This document shows positions 7,918 to 15,847 of a stretch of DNA of 64,000 nucleotides, one piece after another. The position numbers and the translations under genes were made by a program. Position 1 is the first letter of the stretch. The number at the start of each line of letters is the position of its first letter. The notes under the pieces were generated by a model. It saw nothing but the letters and a program-made list of their open reading frames with translations. It made no database searches and had not been told where the DNA came from. Source of the stretch: Cesiribacteraceae bacterium YIM B00369 (GTDB lineage Bacteria; Bacteroidota; Bacteroidia; Cytophagales; Cyclobacteriaceae); assembly GCA_017948555.1 (NCBI GenBank), contig JAFMYY010000003.1:1-64000 (forward strand), given 5' to 3'.

Positions 7918-9047
7918 ACTGTTTTGCTTAAAATTTCTTTGGTAAACTGATGTACTAACTCTCCCTTATGGGTAATGAGAGAGCCTTTAGTTACTTCTTC
8001 GTCCATCTCCCACTTAAAACCTTCTTTGGTTGCTAAATGGAGCAGAAGCGTACTTATGTTTTTAGCGTATAACTCACTGGCATTTACAGGCACCAGGGCA
8101 GGAAGATTGGCTTCCCCTATTATAGTTACTCCATGCTTAACCACGGTAGTATTGAATTCACTCAGCTCGCAGTTACCGCCTGATTCCACTGCCATGTCTA
8201 CAATTACAGAACCGGGCTTCATGCTTTTTACCATTGGCTCTGAAACCAGCAGAGGTGCTTTTTTGCCAATCACCAAAGCCGTGGTAATTACAATATCAGC
8301 ATCGGCAATATGTTTGGAGATCATTTCTTTCTGCTTCTGAAGGTACCCTGCAGATACTTCTTTGGCATATCCTCCTTCGGTTTTCACGCCTTCGCCCTGC
8401 ACCTCCAGGAAACGCCCGCCCAGCGACTCCACCTGCTCTTTTGTTTCGGGGCGCACATCGGTAACCTCCACCACAGCACCCAGACGCTTTGCTGTGGCAA
8501 TAGCCTGCAAACCAGCCACACCGGCGCCAAATATAAGCACCCTGGCAGGTGTTATGGTACCGGCAGCGGTCATCATCAGGGGGAATATTTTACCTAAGGC
8601 ATTTGCTCCCAGCAGCACCGCTTTATAGCCACCAAGGTTAGCCTGGGAGCTAAGGGCATCCATTTTCTGCGCCCTCGAAATACGTGGGACCGCATCCATG
8701 GCAAAGGCAGAGATCTTCTTCTGAAGAAGAGCATCCACAACTGCAGGAACTGTATAAGCATATAAAAAGGAAATTACCACACTTCCTTCCTTCATGCCCA
8801 TAACTTCTTCAGCTGCAGGCGCATTTACCTTTAAAAGAATATCGGCAGTACTTAATAAGGAGGCTTTGTCAGGAGCAATAGTAGCTCCGGCCTGCTCGTA
8901 CACACTGTTATAAAAGCCGGTAGATTCCCCGGCCCCGCTTTCAATAATACAATTAAAGCCTGCTTTAGTAAGTGACTTTACTACATCCGGTGAGAGGGCT
9001 ACCCTGCGTTCGGGCACTTTGGTCTCTTTGAGAACTGCTATTTTCAA
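7914..9047 (-). CDS. pntAA: NAD(P) transhydrogenase subunit alpha, NAD-binding part (alpha-1)
   Basis: 377 residues, the soluble NAD(H)-binding domain I of the transhydrogenase, related to alanine dehydrogenase. It starts MKIAVLKETKVPERRVALSP (typical ETKxxERRVAL), has the Rossmann motif VLIFGAGVAGLQAIATAKRLGA near residues 168-189 and the mobile-loop region SLGGRFLEV. First gene of the pntAA-pntAB-pntB operon; the 4-base overlap with pntAB indicates coupling. The alanine dehydrogenase alternative is unlikely given the downstream genes. Confidence 0.96.
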   Translation of the reverse strand: MKIAVLKETKVPERRVALSPDVVKSLTKAGFNCIIESGAGESTGFYNSVYEQAGATIAPDKASLLSTADILLKVNAPAAEEVMGMKEGSVVISFLYAYTVPAVVDALLQKKISAFAMDAVPRISRAQKMDALSSQANLGGYKAVLLGANALGKIFPLMMTAAGTITPARVLIFGAGVAGLQAIATAKRLGAVVEVTDVRPETKEQVESLGGRFLEVQGEGVKTEGGYAKEVSAGYLQKQKEMISKHIADADIVITTALVIGKKAPLLVSEPMVKSMKPGSVIVDMAVESGGNCELSEFNTTVVKHGVTIIGEANLPALVPVNASELYAKNISTLLLHLATKEGFKWEMDEEVTKGSLITHKGELVHQFTKEILSKTV

Positions 9048-9074
9048 TGCAATAAGTTTTAAAACCTAATGCCG

Positions 9075-9105
9075 CAAAATACAATATTTATTTCCTTATA
9101 AACAA
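9075..9105 (-). promoter_or_regulatory. possible pnt operon promoter
   Basis: On the minus strand TTG, a 21-base gap and TATTTTG lie 28-58 bases upstream of the pntAA start. The -7 element is one base short of TAnnTTTG, so this is weak support. Confidence 0.3.
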
Positions 9106-9240
9106 GATGATAAATATCAGGGACTTTGCAGACAACAGCTTAAAGGTTCAGTACTACCCAACTTTTACAAAAAAAAGGCAATAAAACTTATACGACCAGC
9201 TTAGACAGAACCACAAAGCAGGATTTAACTGACAAAACAA

Positions 9241-9287
9241 AAAAAGTGAATCAAAGAAAAAGGTTAACTTTCTTTGATTCACTTTTT
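9241..9287 (-). terminator. long perfect terminator hairpin after gntK-gnd
   Basis: A 19-bp perfect stem (AAAAAGTGAATCAAAGAAA and its complement) around a nine-base loop, T-rich on both sides. It lies about 175 bases beyond the gnd stop and could also stop transcription in the other direction. Confidence 0.75.
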
Positions 9288-9461
9288 ACAGTATACTCAA
9301 ATATTTATAATGCACATAAGGTTGCCCCACCGGACTTTCCCCTGACAATTTTTCCTGGCAGATAAAGCCGGTAGTCTGCACAGGCATAACCATCCGGAAC
9401 TAAGCCAAAGAAACAGCCTGGGCAAAACACTGCCGGGGCACTGTCACTTCCGGCATTTCGC

Positions 9462-11369
9462 CTACAAAGGCTTCCATTCGGTATGGAAAGACTCATCTGC
9501 TCCTCTGTCTTTTCTCTTATAGGTGTGGGCACCAAAATAATCGCGCTGGGCCTGAATAAGATTTGCCGATGAGTCTGCTGTAATAGCCCCAAGGAAATAA
9601 TTAAGTGCGGACGCCATTACAGGAAGTGCAAAACCGTGCTGCAGCCCTGTGGCTACGGTAGCAGCAAAACCTGCCTGATATTCTGTCATTCTGTTTACTA
9701 CAGAGGGAGCGGTAAGGAGGCCCTTTTCCGTAGCATACACAGCCACCAGCTCCTCCATCAGTTCCGAGCGGATAATACACCCATTGGTCCAGATGCGGGC
9801 GATCTCACTCAAATCCAGATTCCATTCAAAATCATCTGATACCTGCCTCATCAGGTTAAAGCCCACTTCATGATTGATAATGCGGGTAGCCTGGTAAGCA
9901 TCGGTTAAGCGTTTTATCAGTATAGACTTATCGCCTTCGGTATTTCCGGCCACGTGCCGGTAAAGTTTTGCTGCCTCTACCCTGGCCTTTTTAAATGAAG
10001 AAAGAGAGCGCGCAGATACTGCTTCTGTTAAAGGACCATACGGAACCCCATGCTCCAGAGCAGCTCCTACCGACCAGCCACCGGTTCCCTTTTGTGCGGC
10101 CTGGTCAAGTATTTTATCGAGCAAAAGCTCACCGTCTTCTTTTTTCTGCAGAATATCTATGGTAATTTCCAGTAAGTAACTTCCCAGTCCACCTGTTTGC
10201 CAACCGGTAAATATCCGTGAAATCTCCTCAGGGGGAGTCTGCAGGCAATATCTCAGGTAATAATAAGCTTCGGCCAGCACCTGCATTTCGGCATACTCAA
10301 TGCTGTTATGCACCATCTTAATAAAATGTCCTGCTCCATCCGGACCAATGTAGGCTGTACAGGGCATTCCGTTTTTATCCGGAGCTGAAATTAAATTCAG
10401 ATACCGGGCTATTGCTTCGTAGCCTTTCTGAGACCCGCCAGGCATCATGGATGGTCCTTTTCTTGCCCCTTCTTCACCACCCGAAATACCTGTGCCAACA
10501 AAATGAATTCCTCTTTCCTGGAGCAGCTTTGTTCTCCTGGTGGTATCTTTGTAAAAGGAGTTACCACCATCGATTATCACATCACCCTCTTCCAGGAAAG
10601 GCAGCAGGGCTTCAATTTGCTGATCTACCGGGGCTCCGGCAAGGATCATTAAAAGGATTTTCCTTGGCCTTTCCAGAGACTGCACAAAAGCGGGGAGATC
10701 ATCAAAGCCCACCATATCCGATACAGAAGGGTTATCCTTTACAATATTTTTGGCAACATTCTCCTCCTTACCCGCCACATGCCGGTTGTAAATAGAAACC
10801 TTTACTCCTTTTTCTGCCATATTCAGGGCAAGGCTGCGGCCCATAACTCCCATGCCTATAAGGCCAAATTCCGATAATGATTTCATATCCTCTGTTTTCT
10901 TTAATATTTCATCTACAATTGCATCCGGAGTGTTATCTACATTTACATGCAGGCCATAGGAAGGCCTTTCAAGTGTTTTTAACTGAGAATCCAGCAGCTC
11001 AGGAGGCATGTAATGGCCTTTACGGCCCCTTAGCCGTTCCATTAAAAGCTCACGGCTCCCCTCCAGAAAAACCCAGGTAATTTTTGGCGCAGGTTCAGGC
11101 GCAAGCAGGTAACGGTAATTTTCTTTAAGTGCTGAACAGGCAAGTACAGCTCCATCCCCTTTACCCCATTCCTTTATCTGGAGTCCCAGTTCATGCAGCC
11201 AGTCCATGCGATCTTCATCTTCCAGCGCCTGCCCGCCTCTCATTTTTACCACATTTGCCTCCGGATGAAAATCATCCGCATCATAAAAGGTGAGGTTCAG
11301 CCGCTCAGCAAGAAGACTGCCAATGGTAGTTTTTCCACTACCTGATACTCCCATTACTACAAAAATCAT
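9462..11369 (-). CDS. fused gluconokinase / 6-phosphogluconate dehydrogenase (decarboxylating)
   Basis: 635 residues joining two enzymes of gluconate and pentose-phosphate metabolism in one frame. Residues 1 to about 161 are gluconokinase: P-loop GVSGSGKTT (8-16), YDADDFHPEANVVKM, and LACSALKENYR. From about residue 162 (MKSLSEFGLIGMGVMGRSLA) it is Gnd: the Rossmann motif, GTGISGGEEGARKGPSMMPG signature, HNSIEYAEMQ, and RDYFGAHTY near the end. The fusion would phosphorylate gluconate and then oxidatively decarboxylate 6-phosphogluconate to ribulose 5-phosphate with NADPH. The Gnd half begins with Met at 10884-10886, preceded by AGAGG, so a free Gnd might also be made. The domain order matches the reaction order. 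Both halves look intact. Strand-sharing neighbours are unrelated apart from the NADPH theme. Confidence 0.95.
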   Translation of the reverse strand: MIFVVMGVSGSGKTTIGSLLAERLNLTFYDADDFHPEANVVKMRGGQALEDEDRMDWLHELGLQIKEWGKGDGAVLACSALKENYRYLLAPEPAPKITWVFLEGSRELLMERLRGRKGHYMPPELLDSQLKTLERPSYGLHVNVDNTPDAIVDEILKKTEDMKSLSEFGLIGMGVMGRSLALNMAEKGVKVSIYNRHVAGKEENVAKNIVKDNPSVSDMVGFDDLPAFVQSLERPRKILLMILAGAPVDQQIEALLPFLEEGDVIIDGGNSFYKDTTRRTKLLQERGIHFVGTGISGGEEGARKGPSMMPGGSQKGYEAIARYLNLISAPDKNGMPCTAYIGPDGAGHFIKMVHNSIEYAEMQVLAEAYYYLRYCLQTPPEEISRIFTGWQTGGLGSYLLEITIDILQKKEDGELLLDKILDQAAQKGTGGWSVGAALEHGVPYGPLTEAVSARSLSSFKKARVEAAKLYRHVAGNTEGDKSILIKRLTDAYQATRIINHEVGFNLMRQVSDDFEWNLDLSEIARIWTNGCIIRSELMEELVAVYATEKGLLTAPSVVNRMTEYQAGFAATVATGLQHGFALPVMASALNYFLGAITADSSANLIQAQRDYFGAHTYKRKDRGADESFHTEWKPL

Positions 11370-11580
11370 ATCCTGTTTTCAAAAAAATAAACGAAGAAAA
11401 TACTCCACTTCCAATAATTACCCTGGTTTTGCCTGATATTACCAGAGTAGCGAAAGCCTGTCTGTTATTATTAAGCTTTTAAAAAATAAAAGGTTTTTGA
11501 TTCCTCCTTTAAATGATAATTCAGGTGAGTCTGCCTGGTAAAGAGATGCTTAAACTGACAACAGACGCCGATAAACAGAG

Positions 11581-11609
11581 AAAGGGAAGGCACATAGCAC
11601 CCTCCCTTT
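11581..11609 (-). terminator. probable terminator after the G8/T9SS protein gene
   Basis: AAAGGGA / TCCCTTT stem with a 15-base loop just past the stop codon; the T tract on the minus strand is short. Confidence 0.45.
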
Positions 11610-11639
11610 TCCGCTGCTTTTTATACCGGATCCTTTAAC

Positions 11640-12764
11640 TTAGTTTTTCAACAGCCTGATTGGCTTAGTTGCTATATTGTTATGCGACAGGCTCAGCATA
11701 TAAGTACCTTTCAGCAAACCTTTACTATCATTATAGGCATAGCGGTTATTTCCTGCATACCCGTCCATCATTTCTGTAAGTACAATCTGCCCATTCATGT
11801 TCATCAGGCGAATTTCCACCGGGCCGTCGGCTCCTAATTCAAAATCCACAAAGAAATCGTACTGAAAAGGGTTAGGGCCCACTTTTTGCACTGTCAGCCC
11901 GGCAACTGAATTATTCTGCACAGATTTGCTCTCCACCATTTCAAGTTTAAAATATTCAAACTTTCCATCGTAATCTGTTTGCTTAAGTCTGTAATAAGAC
12001 TTCCCGGCCAAAGGAGACACATCAGTAAATGAATACGTCAGTTTCGACTTGCTGTTTCCTGCCCCGCGTACGCTTCCCACTACCTGAAAAGATTTACCAT
12101 CTGTACTCCGCTCAACTGTAAAGAAGTCATTATTTTCTTCCGCTGCAGTAGCCCATTCTACAATTACTTTCCCGGCCTCAGGCTTTACTTTAAAATATGC
12201 AAGAGTAACAGGAAGAGTCCCGATTGCATTATATCCGTATTTATCGAGCTTGCTATATCCTGCCACCGGCTCCATTCTGCTGTCCCATAACGACTTTCCT
12301 TCATATTCTATCCAGGTGCTTGCTGAGTTTTCTGCGGTTCCGTCAGCTTTACCTCCATCAATTGTTCCGGAAGGCTTAAGAACCTCAATCACTGACTCCT
12401 TCTGGAGCGTAAGCTTTTTGGAATGATCAATCCAGAGAGTACCGTAAACAGCTATTTTAGCACCTTCTAAAGTGATATTCTTATCTAAATTAATGGTGTG
12501 TCCGCTTTTCAGCACAATAGAATCCCCTGATGCCGGAGCCCGTGGCTCCCAGCTGCCGGCCTTGCTCCAGTCCCCGCTCTGCTTTGAGTAAATAACTTGT
12601 TTTGTGGCCGCTTTAGATTCCCGGTTATTTCCCAGGTTAAGCCATATAAATATGCCTGCTGCCACAATTACGGCAACGGCAATTCCTGCCGCTGCGTATT
12701 GCCAGGTCATTTTTTGCCTGAGCCTGGGGGTGGTACTTTGTCTCATTGAACGTTTCGATTTCAT
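11640..12764 (-). CDS. membrane-anchored G8-like domain protein with T9SS C-terminal domain
   Basis: 374 residues. A basic N-terminus of about 20 residues precedes one hydrophobic helix (about 22-44, AAAGIAVAVIVAAGIFIWL). Next is a G8-like beta domain (about 55-150; GDWSKAGSWEPRAPASGDSI, then SGHTINLDKNITLEGAKIAV). An FN3-like region typical of T9SS cargo follows (about 187-283; LPVTLAYFKVKPEAGKVIVEW, YYRLKQTDYDGKFEY). The end (about 290-374) is a T9SS sorting domain (VGPNPFQYDFFVDF ... LLKGTYMLSL). It is probably exported to the cell surface, possibly binding or modifying glycans. The long n-region could be a signal anchor or an unusual signal peptide. It lies 95 bases behind the sigma-54-type regulator on the same strand and may share its transcript. 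Confidence 0.8.
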   Translation of the reverse strand: MKSKRSMRQSTTPRLRQKMTWQYAAAGIAVAVIVAAGIFIWLNLGNNRESKAATKQVIYSKQSGDWSKAGSWEPRAPASGDSIVLKSGHTINLDKNITLEGAKIAVYGTLWIDHSKKLTLQKESVIEVLKPSGTIDGGKADGTAENSASTWIEYEGKSLWDSRMEPVAGYSKLDKYGYNAIGTLPVTLAYFKVKPEAGKVIVEWATAAEENNDFFTVERSTDGKSFQVVGSVRGAGNSKSKLTYSFTDVSPLAGKSYYRLKQTDYDGKFEYFKLEMVESKSVQNNSVAGLTVQKVGPNPFQYDFFVDFELGADGPVEIRLMNMNGQIVLTEMMDGYAGNNRYAYNDSKGLLKGTYMLSLSHNNIATKPIRLLKN

Positions 12765-12859
12765 AATTGTAAAGGTTGTTTCAAATAATTCCTGATTTCT
12801 TCGATTTTTACTTACGCCTGTTTAACCTTTATCCTTTTTCTTTTCCTCTTTTAAAACGA

Positions 12860-14044
12860 TCAGGCTATTGCCCTTGAGAATACCAGATCTTCCATTTCAA
12901 TCTTATCACTCTCGCTTAAAAGCGCTGCTCTTTCCACAAAAGACTTAAGCTCCCTTATATTTCCGGGCCAGTTATGCGTTAACATTGCCTCCAGGGCTTC
13001 TTTTGTAAATGTTTTATTTCCTAATTTATTCTGTGTGCAAAATTCGTTCAGGAAGTTTCTGGCCAGGAGAATAACATCATTCCCCCGTTCTCTGAGGGGA
13101 GGAAGATGAATAAGGAAGCCTTGGATCCGGTAATAAAGATCTTCCCTGAACTTACCTTCTTTTACCCGTTGCCCAAGGTCTTTATTGGTGGCGGCTAAAA
13201 CCCTTACATCCAGCCCAATCTCTTTATTACTCCCCACTCTGCAAATACTGCTTTCCTGCAACACCCTTAACAGCTTTGTCTGGAGGTTAATATCCATCTC
13301 TCCTATTTCATCGAGCAGAATAGTTCCACCGTTAGCTTCTTCAAATTTCCCTATCCTTCTGCCATCGGCCCCTGTAAATGCACCTTTTTCATGACCAAAC
13401 AATTCGCTTTCTATCAGGTCTTCCGGAATAGCAGCCACATTTATGGCAACAAACGGCTTCTTTTTTCTGGGGGAGTTATAATGGATAGCCCTTGCCACCA
13501 CCTCTTTTCCTGTGCCGCTTTCACCGGTAATGAGGGCCAGCACATTACTTTTCTCAACCTTCTGGATCAGTTTGAGCATTTTAAGTGCTGCCTGGCTTTC
13601 CCCTATCAATGCAGAGTATTTACTTCTGTCGATAATTTGCTCCCGCAGCACCTCCACCTCTTTAGTAAGATTTACATTTACTGTAAGATTTTTCACACAA
13701 AGGCTTAATTCAGTAAAGGTATTGCTGTTTTTAAGGATGTAATACTTAGCTCCGTTCTTATAAGCATCCACAGCAACACCTACATCTTCCTGGCCCGACA
13801 CCACTATGGTGGCAATATTGCTGTTATAGTTATTGATCCTCTTGAGAATGTCGAGACCCGTCATTCCCGGTAAATTATAATCAACAGTAACAATATCAGG
13901 GTTCAGATGAATATGATCAAAGAATTCTTCCCCGCTCTGAAAAAGTGTAACATCATAGTTACTCTCATTCTCAAGGGTAAATTTTAACATTTCACCAAAC
14001 ATCAAATCATCTTCAATGATGAAAATCTTAATCATATTCTCCAT
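12860..14044 (-). CDS. response regulator with sigma-54 AAA+ domain, lacking a DNA-binding domain
   Basis: 394 residues. The receiver domain (about 5-120) has phosphoacceptor D55 in VDYNLPG, S83 and K105. The sigma-54 interaction AAA+ domain (about 145-375) has Walker A GESGTGKE (174-181), the GAFTGA loop (221-226) that contacts sigma-54, Walker B TILLDE, and the NWPGNIREL segment. The protein ends 19 residues after the ERAALL helix, so the usual Fis-type helix-turn-helix of NtrC proteins is missing. In the family such HTH-less activators work from solution or with a partner. No histidine kinase gene is adjacent; the closest one in the window is at 39.6 kb. The likely downstream co-transcribed gene is the G8/T9SS surface protein. 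Confidence 0.93.
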   Translation of the reverse strand: MENMIKIFIIEDDLMFGEMLKFTLENESNYDVTLFQSGEEFFDHIHLNPDIVTVDYNLPGMTGLDILKRINNYNSNIATIVVSGQEDVGVAVDAYKNGAKYYILKNSNTFTELSLCVKNLTVNVNLTKEVEVLREQIIDRSKYSALIGESQAALKMLKLIQKVEKSNVLALITGESGTGKEVVARAIHYNSPRKKKPFVAINVAAIPEDLIESELFGHEKGAFTGADGRRIGKFEEANGGTILLDEIGEMDINLQTKLLRVLQESSICRVGSNKEIGLDVRVLAATNKDLGQRVKEGKFREDLYYRIQGFLIHLPPLRERGNDVILLARNFLNEFCTQNKLGNKTFTKEALEAMLTHNWPGNIRELKSFVERAALLSESDKIEMEDLVFSRAIA

Positions 14045-14243
14045 ATCTCTGTTCTTATCTTTAGCAGGAATTTTACTGTTATTTCAATTCTGAAATTAAT
14101 ACCGAACTAACAACAAAAAATAAAAGGAAATATGTTTTTATTCCTAAATACATAAGGCAGGTAAGGTTTAATCCGGATTTAACACCCTAACATTATCTCT
14201 GAAATAACCCATACCCTGCCCCTTAAAGAAAAGCAGAAGAAAT

Positions 14244-14288
14244 AAAAATCCCTGCCTACTTTCCGTAAAAAACAGAAGTAAGCAGGGA
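14244..14288 (-). terminator. terminator after the Gfo/Idh/MocA gene
   Basis: 13-bp stem on the minus strand (TCCCTGCTTACTT / AAGTAGGCAGGGA with G-U pairs) followed by TTTTTA. The wobble pairs make it specific for the minus strand. Confidence 0.85.
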
Positions 14289-14331
14289 CAATAATTTATA
14301 AAATTCAGCAGGCTTTACAGGCAGTTATCTG

Positions 14332-15327
14332 CTAAAGACTTACCCAGTTACCTTCCCTGGCAGAGCGAAAAACCGCTTCCAGCACTTTTGTATTAGCCAC
14401 AGCATCTTCCAGAGGAACAGGTACTTCTCCTCCTTCTCTTACTGCCCTGGTAAATTCATCTGCCTGTATCCGGTACTGGTCGCATTCATTAAAGGAGAGC
14501 GTTTCAATATTTTGCTGCAAAATATCCCCTGAATTTATCCTGATGGAAGTCTCCTTGTCCTTAGGAGCATTGAAAGGAATCATAACTTCCAGTTCCTTCT
14601 TTTCTCCCAGGAAGTGCATGCGCTGGTAAGGCACAAGCTGAGTGCTTACTGAAAATACCGCCTGGCAGGAAGGAAACTGCATGATAACGCTCGCGAGGGT
14701 ATCTGTTCCAAAATCCTTATCGAACCGGATAAGGGCAAGAACCTTTTCCGGCTCCTCCCCGGTTACAAAACGGGAGGTATTAACGGGGTAGCAGCCAATA
14801 TCCCACATAGCACCTCCTCCGTAAGCTTCAATGTTCCTTATATTGCCAGGATCAGCATTGAAATAACTGAAAGCACCCTGTATGAGGTGCAGCCTACCTA
14901 ATGCACCCTGCTGCACCAGTTCCCTGGTCCTGAGCCACTGTGGGTGTGTTCTTACCATAAAAGCCTCTCCCACTTTTACCCCATGCTTGTCGCGGGCGGC
15001 AATCAGCCTTTCCACATCTGCACTGCTAAGGGCAACCGGCTTCTCGCATAAAACATGCTTGCCTGCTTCTATACACTTTAAGGTGTACTCCGTATGAAGG
15101 TGGTTCGGGAGCGGATTGTATACAATATGAATATCAGGGTCTGCTATCAATTCTTCGTAAGAGCCATAACTTTTCTGTATACCTGATTTTACGGCTGCTG
15201 CTTTAGCTTTTTCCAGGTTGCGCGAGGCAATGCCCAGCACCTGGTAATCTTCGCTGCCGCTCATTGCCGGTATTACTTTTTCCACCGCAATTTTAGCAGC
15301 TCCTAATACTCCCCAGTTCAGTTTCAT
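14332..15327 (-). CDS. Gfo/Idh/MocA-family oxidoreductase
   Basis: 331 residues, two-domain NAD(P)-dependent sugar or polyol dehydrogenase family. N-terminal Rossmann motif WGVLGAAKIA (GxxGxA type), the family EKP motif in HVLCEKPVALS (catalytic Lys), IVYNPLPNHLH, and the C-terminal beta-sheet domain with GGGAMWDIGCYPVN. No signal peptide, so cytosolic. The GAAKIA start resembles the dimeric dihydrodiol or glucose-fructose oxidoreductase branch. The substrate is unknown; nearness to the pectate lyase-like gene may hint at sugar metabolism but the two are divergent. Confidence 0.92.
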   Translation of the reverse strand: MKLNWGVLGAAKIAVEKVIPAMSGSEDYQVLGIASRNLEKAKAAAVKSGIQKSYGSYEELIADPDIHIVYNPLPNHLHTEYTLKCIEAGKHVLCEKPVALSSADVERLIAARDKHGVKVGEAFMVRTHPQWLRTRELVQQGALGRLHLIQGAFSYFNADPGNIRNIEAYGGGAMWDIGCYPVNTSRFVTGEEPEKVLALIRFDKDFGTDTLASVIMQFPSCQAVFSVSTQLVPYQRMHFLGEKKELEVMIPFNAPKDKETSIRINSGDILQQNIETLSFNECDQYRIQADEFTRAVREGGEVPVPLEDAVANTKVLEAVFRSAREGNWVSL

Positions 15328-15847
15328 AAAAATGTAAGTTAGATTTTAAAAAAGCTCAATAAAGATAAAAATTAATAAATAAAACTTCAGGACCGGCTCC
15401 ATAATATAGCTTAAGCCGGATTGCTTTTACTCTTTCAGGATACCGATATGTAAGATGGTTCAGATCTGCACCCCCCCTCCCCGCACAGCATGTTTGTACC
15501 ACAGGTTAACAGCTTCCGGCAATAAAAAACCGATAATTCCCCTGTTTTCTGCAATTATTGTACCCCTGAACAGACCTGGCTCCCCTAAGTTAAAATATTT
15601 CACAAATAAGTATTAATTCAAAATAATATTTTAATTTTTTACTGATTAACCATCTTTGAAGGGCAAAAAAACAGTTTGTCCCCTTAAATATGAATGATTT
15701 TCCAGATGTTTTCCTTCTAAAAAAGTCATCTTGCAGAGAAAGTAAAATTAAGTAATGCCTGTAGTTTCCCGGTAAGGAAAAACTGCAGTCATATTTTTTA
15801 TTTATTATGCTTTTGGGAATACAAAAAATAAATCTGTTTTAACAAAA
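15328..15847. other. intergenic region upstream of the pectate lyase-like gene
   Basis: AT-rich divergent promoter region. CATCTTTG at 15651-15658 matches TAnnTTTG in 7 of 8 positions, but no good -33 element was found at the right distance. No gene seen. Confidence 0.4.

Larger units (their letters stand above)
9048..9461. other. intergenic region between pntAA and the gntK-gnd gene
   Basis: Holds the pnt promoter region on its left and the gntK-gnd terminator at 9241-9287. The stretch 9288-9461 shows no recognisable gene; a frame running from 9592 to 9305 on the minus strand overlaps gnd out of frame and looks spurious. Confidence 0.5.

Noticed and set aside
9305-9592. 95-residue minus-strand frame at the gnd 3' end
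   Set aside because: Out of frame with gnd and without domain signals; it overlaps a well-supported gene.
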